DNA from: Tomocerus qinae
Lineage: Eukaryota; Arthropoda; Collembola; Entomobryomorpha; Tomoceridae
Reading direction: 5' to 3'
DNA: 64,000 bases
Assembly (NCBI GenBank): GCA_020055645.1
Contig: CM034547.1
Location: 4,030,001-4,094,000, forward strand
In this document: piece after piece, positions 1-11,947 of the stretch
How the letters are laid out: every line of letters starts with the position of its first letter
Numbering within the stretch: position 1 is the stretch's first letter
Notes under the pieces: model-generated
The model's database searches: none
The model's input: only the letters and a program-made list of their open reading frames with translations
Told to the model about the DNA's origin: nothing
Made by a program: the position numbers and the translations under genes

Positions 1-127
1 GTGGAAAAGCCGTAAACGAATTTATTTAGAATAATTAGAAGATAGATGGGAAAAGTAAATATCGTTATGACTAATAATGACATATAATATTTTTAAATTG
101 TGATGTACTTTTAAGGAACTTAAGCAG

Positions 128-2002
128 CATCCTTTTTTCATAACGGAGATGCCAAAAGAAGGTGAACCGTTGCCTCCATTAATAGAAGCATTTCAACAAC
201 TGAAATATTCTCCAGATGAAAACAGTCCTGCAGAATTGGCGCTTAACTACAAGGAAGATGGTCATTTTCATTTCAAATTGAAGAAATATAGAATTGCAAT
301 TAACTGTTATACTGAAGCTATTCGAAATGCGGAGCACGCCGACAACACTGCCCCTGATAATACTCTCACTGCACAACTGTATAACAATAGGGCAGCCTGC
401 CATTATCGAATCGAAAATTATAGATCGTCAATGAAAGATTGCGAAAAGGCTATCAAATTAAAACCTGACTATTTCAAGCCTATTCTAAAAGCTATGGAAT
501 GCTGTGTGAAATTGGAAAAATGGGACAAGGTTTTAGAGTTCAGTACGTTGGCAGAGTCAGTTGAAAAGAATAACAAACAAGTCAGACAATGGCAATCGTT
601 GGCTACATCTAATAAGGTATGTATTCATTAAGACTCCTATTACAAAATTAAGCAAAATGTGTGCGTGTGAATATTACCAGAAAATTTTAATTTATATACA
701 TTTTGAAGTACGAATTCAACTAATGCTAATCAAAACTTATCAACAAAGAAATTATAAATATTATCATTCCAATGGAAATAAATTGAGCTGTGCTTTACTT
801 ACAATATACATAAATTAATTTAGAAATAATTATGAAATAGAGAATTGTTGACTCCAAGTTGAGGAAAGAAACTGCGTTACAAAAAAAGAAAACTGAGGGT
901 ATTTCTCAGATGCTAAAAATAATTCAAGAACGCCACATAAAACTAAAAAGTGAAACGTTTCTCCATGAAGAAAATCATTCTGGAAAAACGGTATCCGTAA
1001 CAGAAGATGAAAAATTGGAGTGGCCTGTCCTTTTTTATTATCCACAATATTCGCAATCTGATTACATCGAAGCTTTTCATGAAGATTTCACGTAAGCATG
1101 CACTTTAATTTTATTTTAAGTGTAGTTTGATTCAATTCCAGTTATTTTTTTTATCAAATACTGACATTTTTTTGATTCATATTAAATTAGAGGTATTATT
1201 TATGTTGAAAATATTTTTAATTAATTGAAGTATTTTTTAAATAAAGAATTTTTCTAACGTTTTTTGCTATGTCCATGATATTTCTCTGCTCATTAAAAAG
1301 TCTGAGTCTTGATTTTGATTTGACATAATATATAACAGAGAGGAGGAACATAATCTCTCTTCAAAACAGTTCCCTTGATTTATAATTAAATTGTACGCTA
1401 AAATGCAACTATTTCCACCAATTTTTATTGTTTCTAGTTTCCTGGATCATCTTACAGAAATTTTAGAAAATGATCGACCATTTTGGGATGCTGATAACGA
1501 ATATCATGTGGATTCTGTTGATGTATATTATATTGACTTGTCCAATGCGGAATATATCAAAGTAGACGTTAATGATTCGTTGTTAATCACAATGCAAAAT
1601 CAAAGGTATTTGCTTAATTTTATCAAGTATTTCTGAATGTAATAATTATGTTACCTTTTGTTGTCTTGCAAAAACAAAAAATAAACTTTGCTAATTCTCT
1701 GTCCTCTTTATTTAACCAGAATTTTTCATTTCATTTGGCTTTATTATTAACCCTTTCAGTTTTAAATAATATTAATAATATTTTATATTACAATTATATT
1801 ATTTTAAAAGTCACTTACTCAGATCAGTTTACTATGTAGTGTGCCCAATTTACAGATTTACACAGCCAACAGTTCAATGACTTTAATTTTTATTTTTACT
1901 TGCAGGTACGTAGTCCCTCCTAATGGCGTACCGGCGTTTGTTGTGCTAGCCAGAAATAACGAAGAATGTAAAGCTATTTTAGAAAGAGTGAAATTAAGTT
2001 AG
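128..2002 (+). CDS. Ttc4: Tetratricopeptide repeat protein 4 (TTC4/Dpit47-like Hsp90 co-chaperone), 5' partial
   Basis: Four exons visible: 128-616, 841-1091 (or from 859), 1438-1605 and 1906-2002; all join in frame and end at TAG. Exon 1 holds the TPR block, with KEDGHFHFKLKKYRIAINCY, LYNNRAACHY and DCEKAIKLKPDYFKP marking the repeats. Exons 3-4 carry the TTC4 C-terminal domain (LENDRPFWDADNEYHVDSVD; VPPNGVPAFVVLA). An ATG at 149 could start a 327-residue protein, but the frame is open upstream to an acceptor AG at 126-127 and reads HPFFITEM before PKEGEPLPP, which resembles the usual TTC4 segment ahead of the TPRs. The true N-terminus is therefore probably upstream of the window. In other animals TTC4 binds Hsp90/Hsp70 through its TPRs. 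The exon 2 acceptor (840/841 versus 858/859) is uncertain; both keep the frame. Confidence 0.88.
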
Positions 2003-2397
2003 TAGTCTTTCTGTGTATTGTACCATACCATCGTACGTATAAGTGCTTAATATTGGTACCTGAAATAAATATATTTAAATTACACTACATATAACTTTTA
2101 AGCACTTTTTACTTGTATTTGGAATTTAATTTCTGTTTAAAATGATTTATTGTTTAACATATAACAAGTATAGGAGACATAAATATTGTGATTGTGTGGG
2201 GTATTCACATTCTTAGTATAAATTATATACACCAAGTAAATTAAAAATATTATTGCAATGAAAATAAATTGGCAACCCTTTTACATAATAGTATTTTTGC
2301 GCTTAATTGTATTATGTTTGGTTTAGATACTGAAAATATGAATTTTCGAAAAACAGGCATAATCATCGTATTTTTTACTATTTTTTCTGCTTATTTT
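2003..2397. other. Convergent 3' intergenic spacer
   Basis: This 395-bp AT-rich spacer separates the 3' ends of Ttc4 (+) and the Ig-domain gene (-). Apart from the Ttc4 poly(A) signal I see no gene or repeat in it. Confidence 0.7.
2064..2069 (+). terminator. Polyadenylation signal of Ttc4
   Basis: AATAAA lies about 62 nt after the Ttc4 stop codon, at the usual distance for a eukaryotic poly(A) signal. Confidence 0.6.
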
Positions 2398-4141
2398 TTA
2401 CTTTTTGCCGACTGGGGTGACTGTAGGTTTATATTCTAATGGAGCAAAATTTATATCTTGGTATACAGTGAAAATAGAATATTTAGGTTTATAATAAGGA
2501 GCATTTAGGCCGTATGATGACGGAAGACCGTAATTTATATTCGTATATTTGCCATAATGGTAAGGATTGTAATTGAAACTCTGTTTGTTATTGGGTAAAT
2601 CGAAAGGCAGTTTTGTCGAGGAACTTGCTGAATTGTAATAATTTGAGGGGATGTGAGCTGGGGAAATGTAGTTACTATTTGGATTAGGAAAATACTTGTA
2701 GGGAAAGCTTTCTGCCGGATCGAAGAGTCCTTGGTGAGTGATACCGCCATGGGGTCTGCTGAATGGGTCATAAATTTCAGGCGATGCTATTAAGTTCGAT
2801 TCTGAAGAGCGTTCTACTTTTGATAAACTCTGTTTCTCGTTTTTTTCTAATTTATTTGAATTTTTTATTTCGCGGACAAATCTAATTTTCCGAGAATTTG
2901 GGTAAGTGCGGCTTTTCTGTTTGTTTGATTTACTTTTTTTGGAGTTCTCTTCAGTTTCGAACTGGTATGGATGATCTGTGTACACAGCTGGAGAATTGAC
3001 AGTAGCTTCCGTAGTTGATACTTGTTTGTCATTGAGGAAAAGATTTCGATTAGTGGCCGGCCCACCATCATCAGGTAAAACTGCTGCAGAAATGCAACGA
3101 TAAGGACCGTAGTCATCTTCGCTGAAATCACGAATCTGGAGCACACTCCGCCATTGATCAGTTGATACTACTCGGATTCTAGGTCCAAAACCATTGCTTT
3201 CATCATAGTAAGATCCGTACGGGTCGTCGTGCTTGTGATGCCAATAGATTTTCTAAAAATTTTCAAAATAATATAAAAAATTAAGGCACTACTTTTAAAA
3301 TCCTGTTTATTATTAGTAAAACCGGTTTAAATGCATAAACAAAGAAGATCATTTAAAAGAAAGGTATAGAAATATAGATTAACTATTGTAAAAGTGTGTG
3401 TACCTGCATTAAGATGAGATATCTAGGAAATTCGCATGTGATCTCCGCATCATTCCCCATTACACTTATTTCAATTCTTCCAGGAACTTTGACTTGTTTT
3501 GGAAGGCCAAGATGAAATGCTGATGGATAATTGGATGGACCTAGAAACCCTGGGTAAGAGGGATAGGGTTCCCGCTCGTGAAATTGACTGGCATGCGAAG
3601 GATAATAATTCAAAAGACTAGGGTCGATTGGAGGGCTGGGATTATATGGAAAATAATGCTTCGTTGGAATCAGAGAATTTGAAAATGGCTCTACCAATGG
3701 GAAACGCTGTGAAGAGAATTTATTTCCTAGTAAATGATTCTGTGAATAATGAGGCTGAGGAAATGGAAGGGAAGGAACTGGCGGCCGTTGTCCATAAGAA
3801 GTCCCAGAGCTGCCGTAATTTCCGTAGCTGGGAATAAACACCGGATTTTGTTGTTGGTAAAAATTGTGATTTGTAAGTCCTGGATTAAAATAATCGGAGG
3901 AGCCGTGAGCGTGATGTTTATTGTCAGAGAATTCTCCAGAATAGTAGCGCGTGTTCAAATCCGAATTATTTCCACTGGTGGATGGATGAAGAATCTCCAC
4001 TTTCTCGTCATTGCCCTTCTGACTTGGTGTGGCTTGACGAAAAAGAGAGTTATTGTCATTATGGGCCGAAATACTGACAGGGAAGATGAGCACAGCAAGA
4101 ATGGGTAGGAGAACATAATAATTTGGTGGTGACGATGCCAT
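2398..4141 (-). CDS. Secreted single-Ig-domain protein, function unknown
   Basis: Two exons: 4141-3404 (246 codons) and 3252-2398 (284 codons plus stop), joined by a 151-bp GT-AG intron in phase 0, giving 530 residues. Residues 1-26 form a signal peptide (hydrophobic core VLLPILAVLIFPVSISA). Residues ~27-215 are low-complexity, rich in Pro, Tyr, Asn, Ser and His. One Ig-like domain follows, split by the intron: first Cys at ~236 (EITCEFP), Trp at ~250 (KIYWHHK) and the DxYxCxx signature DDYGPYRC at ~299. The tail (~310-530) is basic at first, then Tyr/Asn/Pro-rich. I see no transmembrane segment or clear GPI signal, so it is probably secreted. The single Ig flanked by disordered Tyr/Pro-rich arms does not match a family I can name. 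It could be an extracellular matrix or cuticle-associated protein, but that is speculative. Confidence 0.78.
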
Positions 4142-7100
4142 CGTAGAAACTGGAAGTGAGTTCCCCCGTATCGCCTCTTTTAAGACTTTAGTTTAATAGG
4201 CAAATCTTGGAGTACCTCAACATTTTATTGCATTGAATAATTAACAATTCTCTAAGACTTCCTTTCCAAATGATGCAGGAACAGGTTTGTTGTCGTCAAC
4301 CTCCTTCCTCTCTTACTTTCATTTTTCATCAATTGTTGTAGATATAAAGGCCTATTTTGTTTTAATAGAGTCCCTAATCTGTGCTTGCGCATTTTTTAAT
4401 TGTATTTTTATAGATTCATAATTAAGCTGTACGAATGTCATTAATTTATTTATTATGCATAACGATTGTGCCAAACCAAATCTGTACGAGTCAGCAGAGT
4501 GTGATGTTTATATTGTAATACGGATCAAATGACCCATTGTTGCAAATAGCTTGACTGCATTCTTATTTGCAAAGCCACACAAACAATCAGCATCCAAACC
4601 TTCACGACTCAATGTAGACCTGGCTGAATAAAGTCTCAACCTGCAGAGCTCGATTCTTTTTAATTAAATCTTGACTTACAAATCCAATTGTGAATTAAAT
4701 TACCGATCAACTGTACTCTTTAGAAACCCAATTCCTTTCTCTTGTCATCGTTTCGAACGATTTCTAAGACAGGAAACAATCCACATTATTTATTTACCTT
4801 TGTATGCTGCAATGTCACTTCAACTCATTTCCGAGTAAATATACATACATAATTTGGATAATTTCATTTCAATTGTGCTCTGTGAAATAAGTAGAACATT
4901 TCCGCTGTTCACAATTTATATTTGTGTACATTACCAAATTTTACTACTCCCATAACCTTAGAAAGGTCCTATAGGGTGCCGCCGCACCCGAGGCATGCCG
5001 GTGCTGTTTAGTAAATACCAAATACACGAATCACTTATTAAAGTTTTCAAATTACATTACGTTATTATTGTTATTGAACTATTAAAATTGTGTTTTGTTC
5101 TCTGCATGTCATAATCAATAAGCCCTATGCTTTTGCCTATTATGTAAATTGATTTAAGAAGTAAATGCATACAGAATTGCACTTTCGTAAGTTCATGAAA
5201 CTTGGGATTTTATTGGGCACCATAATAAACACATTATGGGCGATCCCTCTGGTTCACTTTCTATTTCTGAACTTTTCTAAAAATGATGCTTTAAAGATTT
5301 GAAATAGATTTGTAGAGACTATATTGAACCAAATACATTTTTATCAACAAACTCAAGTGTTTATGTTCAATCTGTATATTTACTAAGCGTGTGTACATCA
5401 CAATAATGAATGTGCCCGGACTAAGTATTATGCATTACGTAAATTTAATGGAATAGTTAGTTAGTATAGGTACGGAATAAGTCTAATAGCTAAAACAGGC
5501 TGAAACTGTCACTAATTGCTTTGGCTGTATCTCATTTAGGATTAGGAAGAAAAGAGCATGAAAATTATCTCGTCGAGAGTATTATTCCATTGTATTCTAA
5601 TTTGCAATTGTAAATAATTTAAGCAAACTGGAAAGCTGATTGAAGAATGATCTCTCGCCCTCGGGCGACTTCCTGTCTTGTGCGGAAGCCTGAGTGGAGA
5701 CTAGTGGAGAGTCGGCTACGTGTACGCATCACGTACAATGTTACAATTTAAGTCTTCTTATCAACGAACATTTTAATTATATGTTAATTTAAGTCCATGA
5801 ACCATTTAATACTGGTTCAGCACTTTTATAGTTAATTTTTCTTATTGTAGACAGAACTTCTTAATTATTTCTGTTGTATACTTTAGTGTAAATGAATGGA
5901 AAACATTTAGGAATTTCTGAGTTGTGGGTTAGTTGTCCCCTTATTACAATACACTATAAATTCATTATAGAACTGCAATTAAGTATAAACGAATTATGCG
6001 TAATTGTTGAACATGGAAAGCCTGACAATAAAAAAGGACAAAAAAGAAAAATTGATTTGTTCTAGTTATACAATCTGCTTTATTTTTGACTTCTGATATC
6101 ATGCACGCAGACGTCATCATTCATCAACACGTGTGCGTTGTGAGATCATTGTAAGCATTAAATGCTTTCTACACACAAAACAAATGAACCACAGATAAGT
6201 AAACTGTATTTTAGCAACTTGTTGTGGACTGAGAGTTTCCTGAATAATATTATAAAACTGATGAACCTCGTACCTATACACTACTATTACGTGTACAGTA
6301 AACTGAGTAAACCACCAAGATCAGCCTTGGTATTCCACATGGTACTAATGTACTAGTAGTTAAAATATTAATCATACTTCCGAGGAAATATACGAAATAA
6401 TATGTAGTTACATTGAGGCGTTTGTCAAAAATTCTAAATTTAGCTGTGGTAAAGATTATTGGTTACTTTTGTTAGAACTAATACATAACTTCACATTATG
6501 TAGTACTAATTACTATATACCATTTATATAGTAGTGCTAGTGCACGAAATCATACAATTTCTTGGTAATTTCATGACAATCTTGTAAATGAGGTTGCTGA
6601 CTTTTCATTGACATCATTTCATGACATTTCAAAATTTTAAAGACAATTGAAGGCAAATGTTGATTTTTTGTTAGCCACTTTAACCGTTTAACCTATCTGA
6701 TCAATGCCCCGCATATTCTCATTTGAGGACTATATTATATCTCTTTACCTTTAAGGATTTATTTTTTTAGTTATTGACCTACCATTTGCATCAAATGCGT
6801 TATATCATCTTTATTTGTTCGTTGTATAATTTTGGTGTTGGTATTGATATCTTTTGAAATGTGAATTACATTACACCGAAATATTACATTTATTATTAGC
6901 ATTTGCAAATCATGGGATGAAAGACCTATTGGCCCAAATAGATTAGCTTAAGCCCTAAAAATACAAAATACAATAAAAGTACAGATAATCAACCAAAGCG
7001 CGTACGTAACAAATTCTATTGGGGATTTATGTTTATTCTATTTTTTCATGACACAACCAACTTAGACGTTATTATCACCCATGTAACAACATGTATATTG

Positions 7101-7285
7101 ATATGACCAAGTATTTACGTAAATACTATTCGGTCGTGGTCAAATCACAGCCATATTTACCTATTAAGCATTATCATCAACTGCCGCAAAAGGATTTTTG
7201 TCTTTTATAAATAATATTGTGGTATGACAAATTGTTTTAGTTCTTCTTAACCTTTTGGCGAGGAAACGTCTAAAATATCGTTAAA
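4142..7285. other. Intergenic region between divergent genes
   Basis: About 3.1 kb between the 5' end of the Ig-domain gene (-) and the GPCR start (+). Open frames are short and unconvincing. Two GC-richer spots stand out from the AT-rich background: ~4968-5010, with the inverted repeat GGGTGC/GCACCC around CGCC, and ~5650-5720, with TCGCCC/GGGCGA around TC followed by GAGTGGAGACTAGTGGAGAG. Both promoters should lie here, but I cannot place TATA or initiator elements with confidence. Confidence 0.6.
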
Positions 7286-10200
7286 ATGAAAATTATACTT
7301 AAATATTTCATATTTATTTTTTTGCAAGCTTTAACAGTTACAACGACATCAGCAACATCTCCAAAAAAATGTTCGGAAGTGATAGAGAATACATCAGAAA
7401 ATTTTGTATTGGGTTTTAAAAATAATACAGTATTCAGGTATTGATTACATTTATTAATTATTACAATAATTACTAAAGACCTTTTTTACTTGCCATCGTG
7501 GGAGTACTAATAGAATTTTGAAAATCCCAATTTTTTAACTAATACTACCAAAAAGTTTCATAAACGTTTATCTGCAACGACTCTCTAACTCAAAGCAATT
7601 CTTTTCGAAGGCTCTTGGTCACTTAAATTTAAGAATTGTAAGAAAATTTTGGTAAAATTTCGTTTGCATAATTTTGCATATGAAGAAAAAGATTGTTATA
7701 ATATGGTTTTCACACTAATCATATTGTATCCTAAAATTCTTATTCTTTCTTTAATACAAGGCTTATGTCGAGTTTTAGCTCGCCTGAGTAAGCGAGCTTA
7801 TAGAACCGCACAGTCTGTCCGTACGTCCGTACGTCCGTACGTCCGTACGTCCGTACGTCCGTACGTCCGTACGTCCGTACGTCCGTCGCCACGATAACTT
7901 TCGAAAGCAATGATGGATATTGACCAAACTTGGCAAAAACAATGCCTATGGACCACTGACGATCCCTATTGAACTGGAGGTAAATCGGTCCATTGGTTGC
8001 TGAGATACCGCGCGCTCACTTTGTCTTCATTTTGATAGTCAAAGTGAAAATTTGGCATTAAATGGACATTAAAAAGTTCAATGGCGTTTCCTATAAATTG
8101 TTAGCGGGATAGTATAAAATATTTCAATCCGCTTCTACCAAATTTGAGATATTATAGTAAAGCAAATTAAACCGAAAAATAACTATTAAACGATAGCAAA
8201 AAATTTATTTTGGATTTTTATTCAATTTTATAGTCAAATTTCTATTTTTTGATTTCCTTTAAATTTAAATAATCATTAAGATTAAATATCTGTTTTCATA
8301 GTCAACATTAATCAATTTAGATTTTCTGTTGATTTTCATAGTCAACATTAATCAATTTAGATTTTCTGTTGATTTTCATAGTCAACATTAATCAATTTTG
8401 ATTTTCTGTTCATTTTCATAGTCAACATTAATCAATTTTGATTTTCTGTTGATTTTCATAGTCAATATTAATCAATTTTGATTTTCTGTTGATTTTCATA
8501 GTCAACATTAATCAATTTTGATTTTCTGTTCATTTTCATAGTCAACATTAATCAATTTTGATTTTCTGTTGATTTTCATAGTCAACATTAATCAATTTTG
8601 ATTTTCTGTTGATTTTCATAGTCAACATTAATCAATTTTGATTTTCTGTTGATTTTCATAGTCAACATTAATCAATTTTGATTTTCTGTTGATTTTCATA
8701 GTCAACATTAATCAATTTAGATTTTTTGTTGATTTTTCAAATAATATAGCTTCGTTTCCTTATAATATAAAGGTCTGAATTTTTAATATGTCATAGCTAC
8801 ATATATAAAGACCCAATTCTGAAAGTTTGATCAAAATACGTACGCTCGGTTTTGTGCTGCGTGCGAGTACTTTTCGTCTATCAAAATGTGTACACGGTAA
8901 CCTTCACTCAGGCGAGCTTCTGTTACGGCTTGCTGTAGGTTTTATTCTACTAATGTATCTCAATCTCAATATCAAAAATGTAGTTTTTGTGTAACAATCT
9001 TCCCTATTTCTGATTATCTTGCAGAGACTGTGGGGAAGATGGAGGAGGAGAAGAGAAAATATGTTTAACATCAGAAGGTGAGATAGTAGTAAGTGAAAAT
9101 GGTCAGTCCTGCACGAGAAGTTCGAGAGATTATTGTGTTCACGGCTACACGTAAGATATCTTTTGGGAATACATTAAAATTTCATTTTAATTAAAACACA
9201 TTTTAAGTAATTTGTAATTGTATGCAGTTACTCTGAGAAAAACGTCTACAAGGGATTAAACTGTCCTGAGTACCTTCAGAAATGCTGCGGCAGAAGTCAA
9301 GTGTTGGGCTATAACTCTGAAGATAACTTGGAATGTCAGGATAAGCAAAACTGGAATTGGACCTCTAGCCTATTTCGTAATCTGACTGAAATAAAAGCCA
9401 ACAATATGGATTACATCATGAAGAAATTTAACAAAAACGAAAGCTATTGGGTGTATGTACAACATGAACCACAGAATACTGGACTTAACCCTCACCACAA
9501 GAATACTACACTATCAAAGTGAGTGCAACTAAAGCACTAAGTAGCTGCTAATAAAACCATTCATTACATTTTTACAATGATTTATGCATCTTTTTATGAG
9601 CCGTCGGTTCTTCAAAATTTTTTTAATTGTAATTAATAACACTATTTTTATTTACTTTTTAGTTTTAAAATAGTTAACAACGGACAAGTGAGTGAAGTAG
9701 CATTTTGCAAAGAAATGCTATGGAATTTATATGATCTGAAAAATCAAAGTTTCTGTTTGGACCTAATTCAAAATTTCAGTTCGAGTAATTCTTCTGAAAT
9801 TAATTTTGCACTTGTAGTAATTGACCCTAGCTTGAATGACCTTGGAACTTTTATGGTTCGTAACTTGTGCAGGAATCTATAAGTAAAATTGTTATTTAAT
9901 GGGTACTTGATGTTATCAATTTATTTCAGAAGCTGCCTAAAGAAACTCAGGAAGCTTTGGAAAGTTTCCAAATTATTTTTTACATTTTCGTCCCTCTGTG
10001 TTCATTTTTCTTACTCCTCGTGGTTCTGGTACACTGTCTGTTGTGGGACAAGCAAAATATTCATGGCTATACCGTAGTTTGTTACTGCATTAGTCTTTTC
10101 TTGCACTACGTCACTTGGATATGTATACCGCTGGAGGATATGTTGGAAACTCAAAATGACAAAATTATGAGTAAGTCAAGGTTATTTGCCTGTCAGCCTC

Positions 10201-11709
10201 GTCATGTTCCCCAACCCAGAAGGACCTCATCCTCCATTGCAGTGCTTGACTAGCTAGTGGCTAAAATAGTATGGCTAAATTGGTCTTTAACCTGACTAAT
10301 ATCAATTTTAGAAAGCTAAAATTAAAACCAAGCTAAACTGGATGTCAATTTTACCCACCAGCCAATTTTAGCGGGCTAAAATGGATTGCTGGCTGGCCAA
10401 AAGTTGTTTGTTTTTCAGATTTGTGCCCAGACCAGAAGACCCCCAAATTAAAAAAAAAACGAAATTGCTACATCTGTTTACCTCAGAGTAGAAAATCGCA
10501 ACAGAGCTTTCTTAATTAATTCTTAACCCTCAAGCCCTCAATTTCTAATCAATTTTTATTTTTAGATAATGTGAATGAATTTTTTTCCTATTCTACAATA
10601 TGCTGGTTGACTGCTATCAATTTCGACATTTGGATTACATTTAGGTAAATCTTAGTAACTAATTATAATACTGTATTAATCTTTTTTTATTGCTATCTTT
10701 ATTGTCATTTTTTATCTTTGTTTGAGCCAAGTAATTTTAAATCCTTTCCCATATATTTGGACAGTTGTTTTTATTCTTGAAATATTTAAAATTTTACATA
10801 AATCTTGTTTATTTTGCTCTACTTATATTACGCCCATTATTTATTCAGGAAAGTTCGTTTGTCAAAGACGAACAGTTGTACACGATTCGCAATGTATGCT
10901 GCGTTTTCATGGATCGTTCCTCTGCTAGCCGTCGTTTTAGGAGCTGCCATAACCCAGCACATTCATAGGTATGTATATTTTACTTGTCCTTGACAATTTT
11001 GTAAAGGTCAATTTTGATAATTTTTTAACTCTTACAGAAATGACAGTAAAACGTGTCCATCTGTTCGTTCCAAAGAGTTGCCACCCGTTCTAACTCGTTT
11101 TATGGAGTCCATCTTCAAACGATTTTTATTTTTTAGTATTTTGCTAGGATGTAATTTTTTCTTCTTTGTCCACACAGTCTACAAGATGTGCAAGCAGAAT
11201 AAAAAAAGCACAAACATTCTGAAGCCAACCTCAAGCACAAAAAACTAGTAATAAATTAAATTGCCTCCATAACATAATAATATTTAAATAGTATTTCATT
11301 TGTGTTTAATTTATGAAGCAGTTTGGGAAATATTTTGATAAAATTGTCAATTGTGATGGGAGGATGTTGGCTGTTGGATACAATTCCTTTGATGCTTCTC
11401 TTCTACATATTCTGGAAAGGAGAGGATCATTACGCAGTTAACGTGGGCAGGGATCTTACCCTTTTTCTGCACAAGGCCATCGTTTGTGCATGGATGAGTG
11501 AAGCTGTGACTGTCATTGAATCAATTGCAATTTTTTACATTTTTTGCTGCAAGCGAAAAGTTTACAATCAGCTGAGGGACAGATATAAAATATTCAGATG
11601 CATTTCAGGTGTTTACAACCTGCCGGGAACAGGCACAGGTCTCAGTGGTATTTCCTCTTCTCAAAATGCCAATTCTCGTCGGGATCGGGACCCATCGTCT
11701 TACAATTAA
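7286..11709 (+). CDS. Methuselah-like G-protein-coupled receptor
   Basis: Nine exons: 7286-7437, 9025-9150, 9228-9518, 9663-9855, 9930-10170, 10566-10644, 10849-10968, 11038-11247, 11322-11709. All junctions are GT-AG and in frame; total 599 residues. Signal peptide at residues 1-23. The ectodomain (~24-268) is Cys-rich (YCVHGYTYSEKNVYKG, LQKCCG) with several N-glycosylation sequons, and diverges from the classic Methuselah ectodomain. Seven hydrophobic segments follow: ~269-293 (IIFYIFVPLCSFF), GYTVVCYCISLFLHYVTW, the TM3 stretch CWLTAINFDIWITFR typical of Methuselah-family secretin-like GPCRs, FAMYAAFSWIVPLLAVV, FLFFSILLGCNFFFF, MGGCWLLDTIPLMLLF and AWMSEAVTVIESIAIF. The cytoplasmic tail ends SSYN. 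The exon 8 donor overlaps an in-frame TAG. Intron 1 holds a mobile element. The ligand is unknown; in Drosophila this family acts in stress resistance and lifespan. Confidence 0.87.
7817..7886 (+). repeat. 8-bp tandem repeat (GTCCGTAC)n
   Basis: About nine head-to-tail copies of GTCCGTAC within mobile element copy 1. The sister element at the equivalent place (13916-13931) has only a few GTCC units, so the array expanded after the copies parted. An open frame running through it is an artefact of the repeat. Confidence 0.95.
8291..8730 (+). repeat. 40-bp minisatellite, 11 units
   Basis: Eleven 40-bp units, each containing TTTTCATAGTCAACATTAAT and ending in ATTTTCTGTT, with only a few point differences between units. 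It forms the core of mobile element copy 1 inside GPCR intron 1. Confidence 0.95.
10314..10402 (+). repeat. Dispersed repeat with internal inverted repeat, copy a
   Basis: About 90 bp in intron 5 of the Methuselah-like gene, similar to 17214-17310. Shared words include GCTAAAATTAAAACCAA, CACCAGCCA and TGCTGGCTGG. The part CCAGCCAATTTTAGC pairs imperfectly with the following GGGCTAAAATGG...GGCTGG, so it can fold back. It may be a MITE fragment; I could not define its termini or a target duplication. Confidence 0.6.
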
Positions 11710-11866
11710 GTGATGTGTATTAAAATTTTAATACTAATGCTAGAAATAGAATTTTTTGGATTTTTTTCGTGACAGGTACCAAATTGGTATTCAATTGCTT
11801 CATTTGGGATGGGAAAACAAAAAAAACGACCATAGCCCTTTTCCATTATTGGAAAACAAAAATCTA

Positions 11867-11872
11867 TTTATT
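11867..11872 (-). terminator. Polyadenylation signal of HADH
   Basis: TTTATT on the + strand (AATAAA on the gene strand), about 76 nt beyond the HADH stop codon. Confidence 0.55.
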
Positions 11873-11947
11873 AAGTTTTAATTTTCTCGACAACTTTGAC
11901 ACAATTCTGAATTTGAATATTATTTATTGTGACAAATGGAACTCGTT

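Larger units (their letters stand above)
7773..8943 (+). mobile_element. Helentron/DINE-like non-autonomous element, copy 1
   Basis: About 1.17 kb inside intron 1 of the Methuselah-like gene, homologous end to end to the copy at 13872-15104. Near the left end AGCTCGCCTGAGT (7777-7789) is the exact reverse complement of ACTCAGGCGAGCT near the right end (8906-8918). The left end also folds on itself (AGCTCGC/GCGAGCT). Next come a GTCC/GTAC microsatellite, a conserved block (from about 7889, CCACGATAACTTTCGAAAGC), a 40-bp minisatellite and a conserved right end (CTGTTACGGCTTGCTGTAGG). Both copies are bounded by TTTT. Subterminal inverted repeats plus a GTCY-type microsatellite plus a central minisatellite is the layout known for Helentron-associated DINE-1 elements. 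No coding capacity is visible. The class assignment is inference; the repeat itself is certain. Confidence 0.7.

Noticed and set aside
7649-7897. 82-residue open frame ending in repeated arginine/threonine/valine motifs
   Set aside because: It arises from the GTCCGTAC tandem array inside the mobile element; not a gene.
8291-8730. Regular 40-bp repeats resembling a CRISPR array
   Set aside because: Units are contiguous head-to-tail with no unique spacers, in a eukaryotic intron; this is a minisatellite.
10722-10993. Three overlapping plus-strand frames in the GPCR region
   Set aside because: They are alternative-frame readings across intron 6 and exon 7; the true exon is 10849-10968.
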